Made by a program: the position numbers and the translations under genes. From contig NZ_JAHRCY010000033.1 in assembly GCF_019083965.1 (NCBI RefSeq), positions 1 through 64,000 of the forward strand: a DNA stretch of 64,000 nt. The letters run 5' to 3'. The stretch is from Catellatospora tritici. GTDB taxonomy: Bacteria; Actinomycetota; Actinomycetes; Mycobacteriales; Micromonosporaceae. The notes beneath the pieces are model-generated. The model had not been told where the DNA came from. It saw nothing but the letters and a program-made list of their open reading frames with translations, and made no database searches. This document shows positions 40,139 through 48,770 of the stretch, piece by piece (positions within the stretch are counted from its first letter, which is position 1; the number at the start of each line of letters is the position of its first letter).

Positions 40139-41401
40139 TTAACGGGTCAGGACGATGGCGGCGTTGAAGCCGTGGGTGCCGCGGGCCAGGACCAGGGCGC
40201 AGCGCGGGTCGGTCTCGCGGGCGGTCCCGACGACCAGGTCCAGGTCGGGGTACGCGGGTGAGGTGATGTTGGGCGTGGGCGGGATGACGCCGTCGCGCAT
40301 GCTCAGCAGCGCGGTGGCGATGTCCAGCCCGCCCGCGCCCGCCGCCAACCGCCCGGTCGCCGCCTTCGGCGCGGTCACCGGGACCGCGTGCGGGCCGAAC
40401 ACCAGCGTCAGCGCCTGCGCCTCGGCCCGGTCCAGTTCGGGCACCCCGGCCGCGTCGGCGAAGACGACGTCCACGTCGGAGGGGTCCCGGCCCGCGTCGG
40501 CCAGCGCCAGCCGGATCGCCCGCAGCAGCCCGGACGGGCGGCCGCTGCCCGGCGGCGGGTCGAACGTGGCGGCGTAACCGCTGATCTCGCCGTAGGTCTG
40601 GGGCGCGCCGCGGGCGGCCGCGGTCCTGGCATCCTCGACGACGAGGATGGCGCCGCCCTCGCCGGGCACCCAGCCGTCGGCGTCGCGGTCGAACGGCAGG
40701 TACGCCCGTGCCGGGTCGTCGCGGCGGCTCATGTTCCCCTCGGCGAGCTGGCCGATCCAGCCCCACGGGCACAGCGAGCCGTCGACGCCGCCGGTGACCG
40801 CGAGCGCGGTGCCGCCGCGCAGGTGGCGCCGGGCCTGCCCGACCGCGTCGAGCCCGCCCGCCGAGTCGGTGACCAGCACCCCGCTGGGTCCGCGCCCGCC
40901 GTGCCGGATGGAGATCTGACCGGTGTTGACCGCGTAGAACCAGGCGAACGACTGGTACGCCGACACGTGGTCGCTGCCCTTGGCCCACAGCTTCTCCAGC
41001 TCGTTCTGACCGAAGGCGAAGCCCCCGGCGGAGCTGGCGGTGACCACGCTCATGCCGTACTCGGGCAGCGTGGCCGGGTCGACGCCCGCGTCGGCCAGCG
41101 CCTGCTCGGCGGCGGCCAGGGACAGTCGGGTGACGTGGTCGGTCTGGGGCAGCAGCCGTTCGGGCAGGTGCGCGGCCGGGTCGAAGTCGCGGATCTCCCC
41201 GGCCAGCCGCGCGGGGTACTGGCCCGGGTCGAAGCGTTCGACCCGGCCGATGCCGTTGCGTCCGGCCAGCGCGGCCTGCCAGAAGTCGTGGGTGTTGAGG
41301 CCGGTCGGGGCCATGACGCCGAGGCCGGTGACGACGGCGCGGACCGGGCCGTCGGGCTCGGCGGGACGGTGCTGCGGGCGGGTGGCGGTCTGGGTGCTCA
41401 T
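40139..41401 (-). CDS. Type II PKS chain-length factor (KS-beta)
   Basis: 420 aa ketosynthase-fold partner of KS-alpha; together they build the poly-beta-keto chain and the CLF sets its length. RAVVTGLGVMAPTGLNTHDFW opens the fold after a 20-residue leader. The active-site cysteine is absent: the region reads VLVTDSAGGLDA, with S180 at the cysteine position. Most aromatic CLFs carry Gln there. The catalytic His motifs of KS are also lost (VFADAAGVPELDRAEA in place of NAHGSGT). ATGA overlap with KS-alpha couples the pair 1:1. It is the last gene of its operon. Confidence 0.93.
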   Translation of the reverse strand: MSTQTATRPQHRPAEPDGPVRAVVTGLGVMAPTGLNTHDFWQAALAGRNGIGRVERFDPGQYPARLAGEIRDFDPAAHLPERLLPQTDHVTRLSLAAAEQALADAGVDPATLPEYGMSVVTASSAGGFAFGQNELEKLWAKGSDHVSAYQSFAWFYAVNTGQISIRHGGRGPSGVLVTDSAGGLDAVGQARRHLRGGTALAVTGGVDGSLCPWGWIGQLAEGNMSRRDDPARAYLPFDRDADGWVPGEGGAILVVEDARTAAARGAPQTYGEISGYAATFDPPPGSGRPSGLLRAIRLALADAGRDPSDVDVVFADAAGVPELDRAEAQALTLVFGPHAVPVTAPKAATGRLAAGAGGLDIATALLSMRDGVIPPTPNITSPAYPDLDLVVGTARETDPRCALVLARGTHGFNAAIVLTR

Positions 41402-42663
41402 CGAGTCGCCTCCGGGCGGGCCAGGACCATCGCGCTCTGGAAGCCGCCGAAGCCGCTGCCGACTGAGAGCACCGCGTCCAGGTGGCGGTCGCGGGCCTCG
41501 TTGGGGACGTAGTCCAGGTCGCATTCGGGGTCGGGTTCGTGCAGATTGGCGGTGGGTGGGACGACGTTCTCGGCGATGGCGAGGGCGCACGCGGCGACCT
41601 CGATCGCGCCGATCGCGCCGAGCGAGTGGCCGATCATCGACTTGATCGAGCTCATCGGGGTGGCGTACGCGTGCTCGCGCAGCGCCAGCTTGACGGCGGC
41701 GGTCTCGTGGCGGTCGTTCTGCTTGGTGCCGGAGCCGTGCGCGTTGACGTACCCGATCCGGGTGGGGTCCAGCTTCGCCAGGCCGAGGGCGTGGGTGATG
41801 GCCTCGGCCATCTCCCGCCCGTCGGGGCGCAGACCGGTCATGTGGAAGGCGTTGCAGCGGGAGGCGAAGCCCACGATCTCGGCGTAGATCTCCGCGCCGC
41901 GGCGGCGGGCGTGCTCGTACTCCTCCAGCACGAACATGGCCGCGCCCTCGCCGAGCACGAACCCGTTGCGGCTGTTGTCGAACGGGCGCGAGGCGTGCGC
42001 CGGGTCGTCGTTGCGCGGCGTGGTCGCCTTGATCGCGTCGAAGCAGGCCACGGTGATGGGCGAGATGGGCGCGTCGGTGGCGCCGCCGATCACCAGGTCG
42101 GCGCTGCCCTCGCGGATCAGCTCGACCGCGTGCGCGACCGCGTCCAGGCCGGAGGTGCAGCCGGTGGAGACGACCGCGGCTGGGCCCTCGGCCCCGACCG
42201 ACCAGGCCACCTCGGCCGCGAACGAGCCGGGGACGTAGTAGTCGTACAGGTGGGGCGAGGTGTGCGTGTTGTCGACCAGCCAGTGGCGGCCGCGCTCGGA
42301 GGCGATGACGTACTCGCGCTCCAGGCTGGTGGTGGCGCCGACGGCGCTGCCCACCACGGTGCCCAGCCGGGTCGGGTCGAGTTCGGCCGGTTCGATCCCG
42401 GCGTCGGCGACCGCCTCGGCCGCGGCGACCACGGCGAACTGCGCCGCCCGGTCCATCCGGGTCACCTGCGCGGCGGTCAGCCCGTGCGCGGCGGGGTCGA
42501 AGTCGCACTCGGCCGCCACCTGCGAGCGGAACGGCGACGGGTCGAAGAAGGAGATGGTGCGGGTGGCGGTCCGGCCGCTGGTCAGCAGCTCCCAGAACGC
42601 CTTGGTGCCGATGCCGCCGGGGGCTATCACGCCCATCCCGGTGATCACGACTCGTCGGTGCAT
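41398..42663 (-). CDS. Type II PKS ketosynthase alpha (KS-alpha)
   Basis: 421 aa condensing enzyme. VVITGMGVIAPGGIGTKAFWELL begins the thiolase fold. The catalytic residues are complete: C169 in VVSTGCTSGLDA, H309 in VNAHGSGT, K341 and H346 in SIKSMIGHSLGA. RPFDNSRNGFVLGEGA and GFGGFQSAMVL are further signatures of aromatic type II KS. GGGGAGG is 6 bases before ATG 42663. It is first in a KS-alpha/CLF pair and transcribed toward the oxidase, away from the SARP. Heptad repeats of SARP type lie 28-66 bp upstream. Confidence 0.96.
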   Translation of the reverse strand: MHRRVVITGMGVIAPGGIGTKAFWELLTSGRTATRTISFFDPSPFRSQVAAECDFDPAAHGLTAAQVTRMDRAAQFAVVAAAEAVADAGIEPAELDPTRLGTVVGSAVGATTSLEREYVIASERGRHWLVDNTHTSPHLYDYYVPGSFAAEVAWSVGAEGPAAVVSTGCTSGLDAVAHAVELIREGSADLVIGGATDAPISPITVACFDAIKATTPRNDDPAHASRPFDNSRNGFVLGEGAAMFVLEEYEHARRRGAEIYAEIVGFASRCNAFHMTGLRPDGREMAEAITHALGLAKLDPTRIGYVNAHGSGTKQNDRHETAAVKLALREHAYATPMSSIKSMIGHSLGAIGAIEVAACALAIAENVVPPTANLHEPDPECDLDYVPNEARDRHLDAVLSVGSGFGGFQSAMVLARPEATR

Positions 42664-42690
42664 GCGGGCCTCCCCGTGGGTGGGTTGTGG

Positions 42691-42729
42691 TCGAGCGTCA
42701 GTCGAGCGTCATCCGGCCGGGCTCGAGTC
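42691..42729 (-). promoter_or_regulatory. SARP heptad repeats upstream of KS-alpha
   Basis: TCGAGCG at 42691 and 42702, exactly 11 bp apart, and TCGAGTC at 42723. This equals the TCGAGCG/C consensus of ActII-ORF4/DnrI-type SARPs. The heptads read on the plus strand, opposite to the KS-alpha gene, so orientation relative to the promoter should be checked. Confidence 0.7.
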
Positions 42730-42758
42730 CGGCTTGGACAGGTTTGTCGAGCAGGGCT

Positions 42759-43601
42759 TCAGCGCGCGCCCGCGCCGGCCAGGACTCCGGCCTCGGCGTA
42801 CGACACCGAGGTGTCCAGGGCTGGGTCGGCGCTGAGAATGGCCCGTTGGATGTGCTGCATCCGGCGCGACGGCTCCAGGCCGAGGTCGTCGAGCAACACC
42901 CCGCGCAGCTGCTGGAACGCCTGCAGCGCGTCGGTGCGGCGCCCCGCCCGGTACAGCGCGATCATGTACTGGGCCTGCAGGTCCTCGTGCAGTGGATGCC
43001 GGGCGGCGAGGCTGCTGAGCTCGCCGAGGATCTCGTGGTGACGGTCCAGGGCCAGGTCGGCGTCGATGCGCTGCTTCCAGGTGGCCAGGCGGTCCTCCTC
43101 CAGCCGCCGCGTCTCGACCCGCAGCACCGGACCCACGCGCACGTCCACCAGCGCCGCGCCCCGCCACACGTCGAGGGCCTGTCCGAACAGGCGCGAGGCC
43201 CGCCCGTGGTCGCCGCGCGCGGCGGCCAGGCGCCCCTCGGCGGTCAGCCGCTCGTACTCGTGCAGGTCCAGCTCGTCGCCGGTGGCGCCGGGCCGGTCGC
43301 GCACCTGCAGCCGGTAGCCGTCGGAGGCGGTGACCAGCAGGTCCCGGGCGACGGTGGCCGGGTCCAGGTCGAACGTGCGCGCCAGCATCCGGCGGATCTG
43401 CAGGATGTAGGTCTGCAGCGTGGTCTGCGCGCTGGCGGGCGGCTCGTCGTCCCACAGCTCGGTGCCGAGCACGTCGGTGGGGACGACCCGGTCGGCGTGC
43501 ATCAGCAGCAGTGCCAGTGCCTTGCGCGGTTTGGGCGCGGTTAGTTCGCCGGTGGCGAAGGACGACCGTACGGTCAGCGGTCCGAGTACCCGAAACAGCA
43601 T
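42759..43601 (-). CDS. SARP-family pathway-specific activator of the PKS cluster
   Basis: 280 aa, the usual size of a short SARP. Winged-helix domain (about 1-95: LFRVLGPLTVRSS, APKPRKALALLLMHADRVV, TELWDDEPPASAQTTLQTYILQIRRML) and BTAD (about 105-250: YERLTAEGRLAAARGDHGRAS, ending LGVLLDDLGLEPSRRMQHIQ-like). It sits between the two arms of the cluster and should activate both; heptads occur before KS-alpha and before the aromatase gene. The ATG is preceded by TTGGGGGTAACACA, with only a poor ribosome-binding site. Confidence 0.95.
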   Translation of the reverse strand: MLFRVLGPLTVRSSFATGELTAPKPRKALALLLMHADRVVPTDVLGTELWDDEPPASAQTTLQTYILQIRRMLARTFDLDPATVARDLLVTASDGYRLQVRDRPGATGDELDLHEYERLTAEGRLAAARGDHGRASRLFGQALDVWRGAALVDVRVGPVLRVETRRLEEDRLATWKQRIDADLALDRHHEILGELSSLAARHPLHEDLQAQYMIALYRAGRRTDALQAFQQLRGVLLDDLGLEPSRRMQHIQRAILSADPALDTSVSYAEAGVLAGAGAR

Positions 43602-43748
43602 TGTGTTACCCCCAAGGACGTCTCTGGCCGGTCAGCGCGGTTGGAGACCACCTCTCCCACTATTGGTGTTTCGTGAGCTCGAAGTGCGATTTCCGCACAA
43701 TTGGCCGGTTGGCTATTTTCTGCTCCTCCATGCGCCTGATCTGGGCAT

Positions 43749-43777
43749 TCAAGTCGGACTCGACCGGGGCTCAAGCC
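43749..43777 (+). promoter_or_regulatory. SARP heptad repeats upstream of the aromatase-led operon
   Basis: TCAAGTC (43749), TCGACCG (43760) and TCAAGCC (43771) at exact 11-bp intervals, separated by GGAC and GGGC. TACTGC at 43781 is a plausible -10. Matches the TCGAGNN-type SARP site, about 80 bp before the first gene of the 10-gene operon. Confidence 0.65.
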
Positions 43778-43854
43778 GCCTACTGCGACGGTTTCTCACA
43801 GACCGGTCCGGCCGCGCCACCGTGCGGCTCATCCAGATCCGTGAAGGAGCACCC

Positions 43855-44778
43855 ATGTCCAAGAGCACCAACCGCACCGAGACCCGCACCGCGGTCGTCA
43901 AAGCGCCCGCGTCGGTCGCCTTCGAGATCGTGACCGACCTGCGGCACTGGCCCCAGTTCTTCCCCGACGGCGTGTACGCCGAGGAGGACGGCGACGTGGT
44001 CCGCTGGTGGGCCCTGGAGGGCGACGGCGTACGCCACTGGGCCAGCCGCCGCACCCTGGACCGCGGCGGGCTGAGCGTCACCTACGACCAGGTCGACTGC
44101 CAGGCGCCGCTGACCTCGGCCAGCATCCAGTGGCGGTTCCGCCCGGCCGCGGACGGCACCTGCGAGGCGGAGTTGACGCTGCGCGCCGACGGCCAGAACA
44201 GCAACGCGGGCCGCGACGCCGTGGCCGCGCACCTCAAGGGCGCCGACGAGCTGATCAAGCAGGTCGCCGCGATCGCGCAGAACTGGGACCAGCTCAAGGA
44301 CCTGGTCGTCCACTTCGAGGACCCGCTGTTCATCGCGGGCAACACCGAGGCCGTGTACGGCTTCCTCTACGACGCGGACAAGTGGCCCGAGCGGGTGCCG
44401 CACGTGACCGCGCTGACCATGACCGAGGACCAGCCCGGCGTGCAGTTCTTCGACATGGACACGGTCACCCCGGAGGGCCGCGCGCACACCACGCGCTCGG
44501 TGCGGATCTGCCTGCCTCACAAGATCATCTACAAGCAGATCGGGCTGCCCAAGCTGCTCGACGCGCACACCGGGCACTGGCACTTCCACACCACGCCCGA
44601 GGGCGTCACCGTCACCGCCCGGCACACCGCCACCATCCGGCCGGACGCGCTGAACCTGCTCGGTGAGAACACCACGGTCGCCGACGCGCGCCGCTACCTG
44701 CGCCGCGTGCTCAGCACCAACTCGCTGCAGACCCTGCGCCACGCGCAGGCCTTCGCGGAGGAGCCGGCGCATGCGTGA
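43855..44778 (+). CDS. Didomain polyketide aromatase/cyclase (ARO/CYC)
   Basis: 307 aa made of two START/Polyketide_cyc domains: about 8-150 (TAVVKAPASVAFEIVTDLRHWPQFFPDG) and about 160-300 (FIAGNTEAVYGFLYDADKWPERVPHV). Didomain ARO/CYCs fold and aromatise the first ring, usually on C9-reduced chains, unlike the single-domain type that acts on unreduced chains. It is the first gene of the plus-strand operon, with GAAGGAG 7 bases before ATG and SARP heptads upstream. The lack of a visible ketoreductase makes the didomain type noteworthy. Confidence 0.93.
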   Translation: MSKSTNRTETRTAVVKAPASVAFEIVTDLRHWPQFFPDGVYAEEDGDVVRWWALEGDGVRHWASRRTLDRGGLSVTYDQVDCQAPLTSASIQWRFRPAADGTCEAELTLRADGQNSNAGRDAVAAHLKGADELIKQVAAIAQNWDQLKDLVVHFEDPLFIAGNTEAVYGFLYDADKWPERVPHVTALTMTEDQPGVQFFDMDTVTPEGRAHTTRSVRICLPHKIIYKQIGLPKLLDAHTGHWHFHTTPEGVTVTARHTATIRPDALNLLGENTTVADARRYLRRVLSTNSLQTLRHAQAFAEEPAHA

Positions 44779-46462
44779 GTCCACGGTGGCGGGCGCGCCG
44801 CCCGACCCGGACCTGCTGCGCGCGGTCCTGCCCGAAGCGGTGCTGACCGACCCGGACGACGATCCGGCGCGGCGGCTCGCGGCGGTGCTCGACCGCAGCG
44901 GCGGGACCGTGGACGGGATGCTGCGCCACGCCGCCCGGACCGCGCCGGGGCGGGCCGCGATCAAGTCGGGCCAGCGTACGGTGTCGTTCGCCGCGCTCGA
45001 CGCGGCCGCGGACAACTTCGCCGCGGCCCTGCTGGAGCTGCTGCCGACTGGACACGGCGCCAACGCCCTGGGCGGGGCGTCCATGGTCGGGGTGGCCGCC
45101 GCGCTCGATCCGGCGTTCGCGGTCGCCTACTACGGCACCGTCCGGGCCGGACACGTCTGCGCGGTGGTCAACCCGCTGCAGGGCGCCGACGAACTGCACT
45201 GGGTGCTGGAGTCGGCCGACGTACGGGTGCTCGTCGCGGTCGCCGACATGGCCGACCGGCTGCGTGCCATCCGACTCGACCTGCCCAACCTGCGCCACGT
45301 GGTGTACCTGGACCGGCCCGGCGAGGGCGGCCTGTTCACCCTGGCGGGCATGTCCCGGCGGCACCGGTCCGCCGAAGCGGCCGCGCACCGGACGGATCCG
45401 GACGCGGCGGCGGTCGCGCAGTTCACCAGCGGCACCACCGGGCGGCCCAAGGCGGTGCTGCTCACGCACCGCAACGTGGTCTACAACGCGGCCCAGGTGG
45501 CGCTCGCGCACGGACTCGGGGCGACCACGGTCGGCCTCAACCACCTGCCCACGTACCACCCGATGCACCTGAACTCGGCCGTGTGCGCCGGGTCGACCCA
45601 GGTGCTGGTCCCGGCCGGGGACCCGGCCGAGGCGGTGGCGCTGGCCCGCACCACCGGGGCCACCCACTTCTACAGCCTGCCGGTGCGGCTGGCGCGGATG
45701 GCCGCCGACCCGCGGCTGTCCGGCTGGCAGCTGCCGACCGCGCGGGCCGTGCTGTCCGGCGGATCGGCACTGTCGCCGTCCGCGGCGGCGCGGCTGTCGG
45801 CCGCGCTGGGCGTGCCGGTCATCCAGGGGTACGGCCTGGCCGAGACCTCACCGCTGACCCACTGCGACCGCATCGACGCGCCGCAGCCGGGCTCGGTCGG
45901 TCGGCCGGTCCCCGGCACCGGCTGCCGCGTGGTGGACCTCGACACCAGGCAGCCGCTGCCACCCGGCCAGCCCGGCGAGGTGCAGGTGTCCGGCCCGCAG
46001 GTGATGGCCGGGTACCTGGCCACCGACGGCTCGGTGCACCGGCCCGTCGACGTCGACGGCTGGTTCGACACCGGAGACGTGGGCTACCTCGACACCGACG
46101 GGGCGCTGTTCCTGGTCGACCGGCTAAAGGACGTCTTCAAGTGCGACAACTGGCTGGTGTCGCCGGTGGAGGTCGAGCGCACCGTGGCCAAGCATCCGGC
46201 CGTCGTGGACTGCATGGTGGTCGACCTGCCCCACCCCGAGCGCGGCGCGGTCGCGTACGCGTTGGTCGTGACCGACGACGACGACGTCACCGGCGACGAC
46301 ATCACCGCCTTCGTCAACGGGCAGCTGCCCGACTACCAGCACCTGCACGGCATCGAACTGGTCCGGGAGATCCCGCGTTCGGCCACCGGCAAGGTGCGCC
46401 GCCGCGACATCCGTACCCAGCTGCACGGGCGGCTGTCCGCCGCCCACCAGAACACCGTCTGA
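44771..46462 (+). CDS. Acyl-CoA ligase / AMP-dependent synthetase
   Basis: 563 aa, ANL superfamily. AMP-binding motif FTSGTTGRPKAVLLTH, aromatic-binding GYGLAETSPL, A8 GWFDTGDVGYLDTDGALFLVDRLKD and the catalytic lysine in PRSATGKVRRRDI near the C-terminus are intact. An N-terminal leader of about 40 residues precedes the domain. Its start overlaps the cyclase gene by 8 bp. In aromatic PKS clusters such ligases (for example MtmL or SsfL1 types) activate a starter acid or act late on the carboxylate; here either is possible. A biosynthetic role is inferred from position. Confidence 0.93.
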   Translation: MRESTVAGAPPDPDLLRAVLPEAVLTDPDDDPARRLAAVLDRSGGTVDGMLRHAARTAPGRAAIKSGQRTVSFAALDAAADNFAAALLELLPTGHGANALGGASMVGVAAALDPAFAVAYYGTVRAGHVCAVVNPLQGADELHWVLESADVRVLVAVADMADRLRAIRLDLPNLRHVVYLDRPGEGGLFTLAGMSRRHRSAEAAAHRTDPDAAAVAQFTSGTTGRPKAVLLTHRNVVYNAAQVALAHGLGATTVGLNHLPTYHPMHLNSAVCAGSTQVLVPAGDPAEAVALARTTGATHFYSLPVRLARMAADPRLSGWQLPTARAVLSGGSALSPSAAARLSAALGVPVIQGYGLAETSPLTHCDRIDAPQPGSVGRPVPGTGCRVVDLDTRQPLPPGQPGEVQVSGPQVMAGYLATDGSVHRPVDVDGWFDTGDVGYLDTDGALFLVDRLKDVFKCDNWLVSPVEVERTVAKHPAVVDCMVVDLPHPERGAVAYALVVTDDDDVTGDDITAFVNGQLPDYQHLHGIELVREIPRSATGKVRRRDIRTQLHGRLSAAHQNTV

Positions 46463-46476
46463 ACAGGAGATTCATC

Positions 46477-46770
46477 ATGGTCACCTTCATCAATCGGCTC
46501 ACCGTCCGCGGCGACGTCGCACAGTTCGAGCAGGTCATGCGCGACCTCAACAACTACATGGCGGCGCAGCCGGGCTTCCTCGGGCGCCAGTGCTACCGCT
46601 CGCGGCGCGAACCCAACGTGTTCGTCGAGACCGTGCAGTGGGCCGACCCCGCCGACCACGCCAAAGCCGTGGCCACCGACGGATTCCGGGCTCACGTGCG
46701 GGAACTGGCCGCCGTGGCGGTGCCCGAGCACGACCTCTACGACGCGGTCGTCGAGCCCGTCGCCGCCTGA
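46477..46770 (+). CDS. ABM-family monooxygenase
   Basis: 97 aa single antibiotic-biosynthesis-monooxygenase domain (ferredoxin-like fold): MVTFINRLTVRGDVAQFEQVMRDLNNYMAAQPGFLGRQCYRSR, then FVETVQWADPADHAKAVATDGFRAHVREL. Members such as ActVA-Orf6 and TcmH oxidise phenolic rings to quinones without cofactor; TcmI-like members act as cyclases. ACAGGAG sits before ATG 46477, 14 bp after the ligase stop. Confidence 0.88.
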   Translation: MVTFINRLTVRGDVAQFEQVMRDLNNYMAAQPGFLGRQCYRSRREPNVFVETVQWADPADHAKAVATDGFRAHVRELAAVAVPEHDLYDAVVEPVAA

Positions 46771-46803
46771 TCCCGTCGTGACCGTTCGGAAGGAGGCTCT
46801 GCC

Positions 46804-47064
46804 ATGTCCACCGTTTCCGACTTCACCATCGACGACGTACGGCGCGTGCTGCGCGACGTCGCCGGTGCCTCGAGCGTCGACCTCGACGGCGACATCAGCC
46901 AGACCAGCTTCGCCGACCTGGGCTACGACTCCCTGGCCCTGCTGGAGACCACCGCCCGCCTGCAGCGCGATCTGAGCATCAAGCTGCCCGACGACGCGGT
47001 GTTGGCGGTCCGCACACCGGCGCAGCTGATCGATCTGGTCAGCACGGCCCGGATCGCGTCGTGA
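46804..47064 (+). CDS. Type II PKS acyl carrier protein
   Basis: 86 aa ACP. The phosphopantetheine attachment site is S43 in DLGYDSLALLE. An acidic helix II and a helical C-terminus (TPAQLIDLVSTARIA) complete the fold. It carries the growing chain between KS-alpha/CLF and the tailoring enzymes. GGAAGGAGG is well placed before ATG 46804. GTGA overlap with the next gene. It is unusual that it lies 4 kb from KS/CLF and on the other arm; most type II clusters keep KS-CLF-ACP together. Confidence 0.95.
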   Translation: MSTVSDFTIDDVRRVLRDVAGASSVDLDGDISQTSFADLGYDSLALLETTARLQRDLSIKLPDDAVLAVRTPAQLIDLVSTARIAS

Positions 47065-48770
47065 ACGCGGCACAGGTCGACGACCCCACGACGCGGTGGG
47101 TGTCGTGCGGCCGGTGCCAGGGGGTCAGCTACGCCAAGCGCCTGGCCCGGGGGCACGGCGTGTGCCCCCGCTGCGGCCACTGTCAACCGCTGAGCGCCCC
47201 GGACCGGCTGGCCATGCTGGCCGATCCGGGCTCGGTCGAGCCGCTGGACCTCGTCGCCGTCGCCGAGGACCCGCTGGGCTTCACCGACCACAAGCCGTAC
47301 CCGCAGCGCATGGCCGACGCCCGGCACGCCACCGGGCTGGCCGAGGCGGTGGTCTGCGCGCGGCTGCGGATCACCGGGGTGCCGGTGGTGGCCGCGGTGA
47401 TGGACTTCCGATTCCTGGGCGGCAGCCTGTCCGCCGGGGTCGGTGAGCACATCACCCTGGCCGCCGAGACGGCCCTGGCCGAGCGGCTGCCGCTGCTGCT
47501 GGTCACCGCCTCGGGCGGGGTACGCATGCAGGAGGGCGTCATCGGCCTGATGCAGATGGCCAAGACCGCGCAGGCGCTGCACCAGCTCGACGAGGCGGGA
47601 CTGCCGACGTTGTGCCTGGTCACCGACCCGACCTACGGGGGAGTGGCGGCGTCGTACGCGATGCTCGGCGACGTCCTGGTCGCCGAGCCCGGCGCCCGAC
47701 TCGGCTTCGCCGGGCCGCGGGTCATCTCGCAGACCATCGGCGAGCAGTTGCCGCCCGGCTTCCAGACCGCCGAGAAGCTGCTCGAACACGGCTTCCTGGA
47801 CCTGATCTGCCCGCGTCCGACGCTGCGGCACCGCCTCGGGCGGCTGCTGTCCATCGCCACCCGACGCCCGGCCGACCAGCCACCGGAACCGGTGGCACCG
47901 GTGGTGGTCCGGGAGCCGGAGCGGCTGCCCGAACGCAGCGCCTGGGAGGCGGTGCGCCGGGCCCGCGACATCCGGCGGCCCACCACCTCGGACTACCTGT
48001 CGCTGATGCTCGACGACTTCGAGGAGCTGCACGGCGATCGGGTCGGCGGCGACTGTCCGGCGATCATCGGCGGCGTCGGGCGGCTCAACGGCAGCCCGGT
48101 GCTGGTGATCGGGCATGAGAAGGGCCACAACACCCGGGAGCTGGCCGCCCGCAACTACGGCATGGCGCATCCGGCGGGCTACCGCAAGGCGGCCCGGCTG
48201 CTGCGGCTGGCCGCCAAGTGGGGGCTGCCGGTGGTGACGCTGGTGGACACGCCCGGGGCGTACCCGGGCGTGGACGCCGAGCAGCGTGGCCAGGCCACCG
48301 CGATCGCGGAGAACCTGCGCCTCATGGGCTCGCTGCCCGTCCCGGTGGTCACCGTGGTCACCGGCGAGGGGTGCAGCGGCGGCGCGCTGGGGATAGCCGT
48401 GGCCGATCGGGTGCTCATGCTCGAACACGCCGTATACACCGTCATCAGCCCCGAGGGGTGCGCCGCGATCCTGTGGCGTGACCCGGCCGCCGCGCCCGCG
48501 GCCGCCCAGGCGCTGCGCATCGACGCGCGGTCGCTGCTGGAACTCGGGGTCGTCGAGGGCGTCATCTTGGAGCCGCCCGGCGGCGCCGAGGCCGACCATG
48601 CCGCCGCCGCCCTGCTGCTGCGCGACGCGGTCCATGCCGAACTGGCCGAACTGGCCGGATGTCACGGGACCGCACTGGTCGCCGCGCGCCGCGCCCGGTT
48701 CCGCCGGTTCGGTCGACGGCACCAGCAAGCCGAAGAGCTGCTGGTCAGCACTGAAGGAGGGGTACGGTGA
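47061..48770 (+). CDS. accDA: Fused acetyl-CoA carboxylase carboxyltransferase (AccD-AccA)
   Basis: 569 aa. The N-terminal AccD half has a zinc ribbon (CGRCQ near 14-18, CPRCGHCQ near 36-43) and crotonase-fold motifs (ASGGVRMQEGVIGLMQMAKTA, YGGVAASYAMLGDV, GFAGPRVI). The AccA half follows a short linker (near 285): DYLSLMLDDFEELHGDRVGGDCPAIIGGV, LVDTPGAYPGVDAEQRGQ, GEGCSGGALGIAVADRVLMLEHAVYTVISPEGCA. It transfers CO2 from carboxybiotin to acetyl-CoA, giving malonyl-CoA extender units. GTG start coupled to the ACP (GTGA) and coupled again to BCCP. Primary metabolism in actinomycetes uses different carboxylases, so this copy is probably pathway-specific. Confidence 0.95.
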   Translation: MNAAQVDDPTTRWVSCGRCQGVSYAKRLARGHGVCPRCGHCQPLSAPDRLAMLADPGSVEPLDLVAVAEDPLGFTDHKPYPQRMADARHATGLAEAVVCARLRITGVPVVAAVMDFRFLGGSLSAGVGEHITLAAETALAERLPLLLVTASGGVRMQEGVIGLMQMAKTAQALHQLDEAGLPTLCLVTDPTYGGVAASYAMLGDVLVAEPGARLGFAGPRVISQTIGEQLPPGFQTAEKLLEHGFLDLICPRPTLRHRLGRLLSIATRRPADQPPEPVAPVVVREPERLPERSAWEAVRRARDIRRPTTSDYLSLMLDDFEELHGDRVGGDCPAIIGGVGRLNGSPVLVIGHEKGHNTRELAARNYGMAHPAGYRKAARLLRLAAKWGLPVVTLVDTPGAYPGVDAEQRGQATAIAENLRLMGSLPVPVVTVVTGEGCSGGALGIAVADRVLMLEHAVYTVISPEGCAAILWRDPAAAPAAAQALRIDARSLLELGVVEGVILEPPGGAEADHAAAALLLRDAVHAELAELAGCHGTALVAARRARFRRFGRRHQQAEELLVSTEGGVR

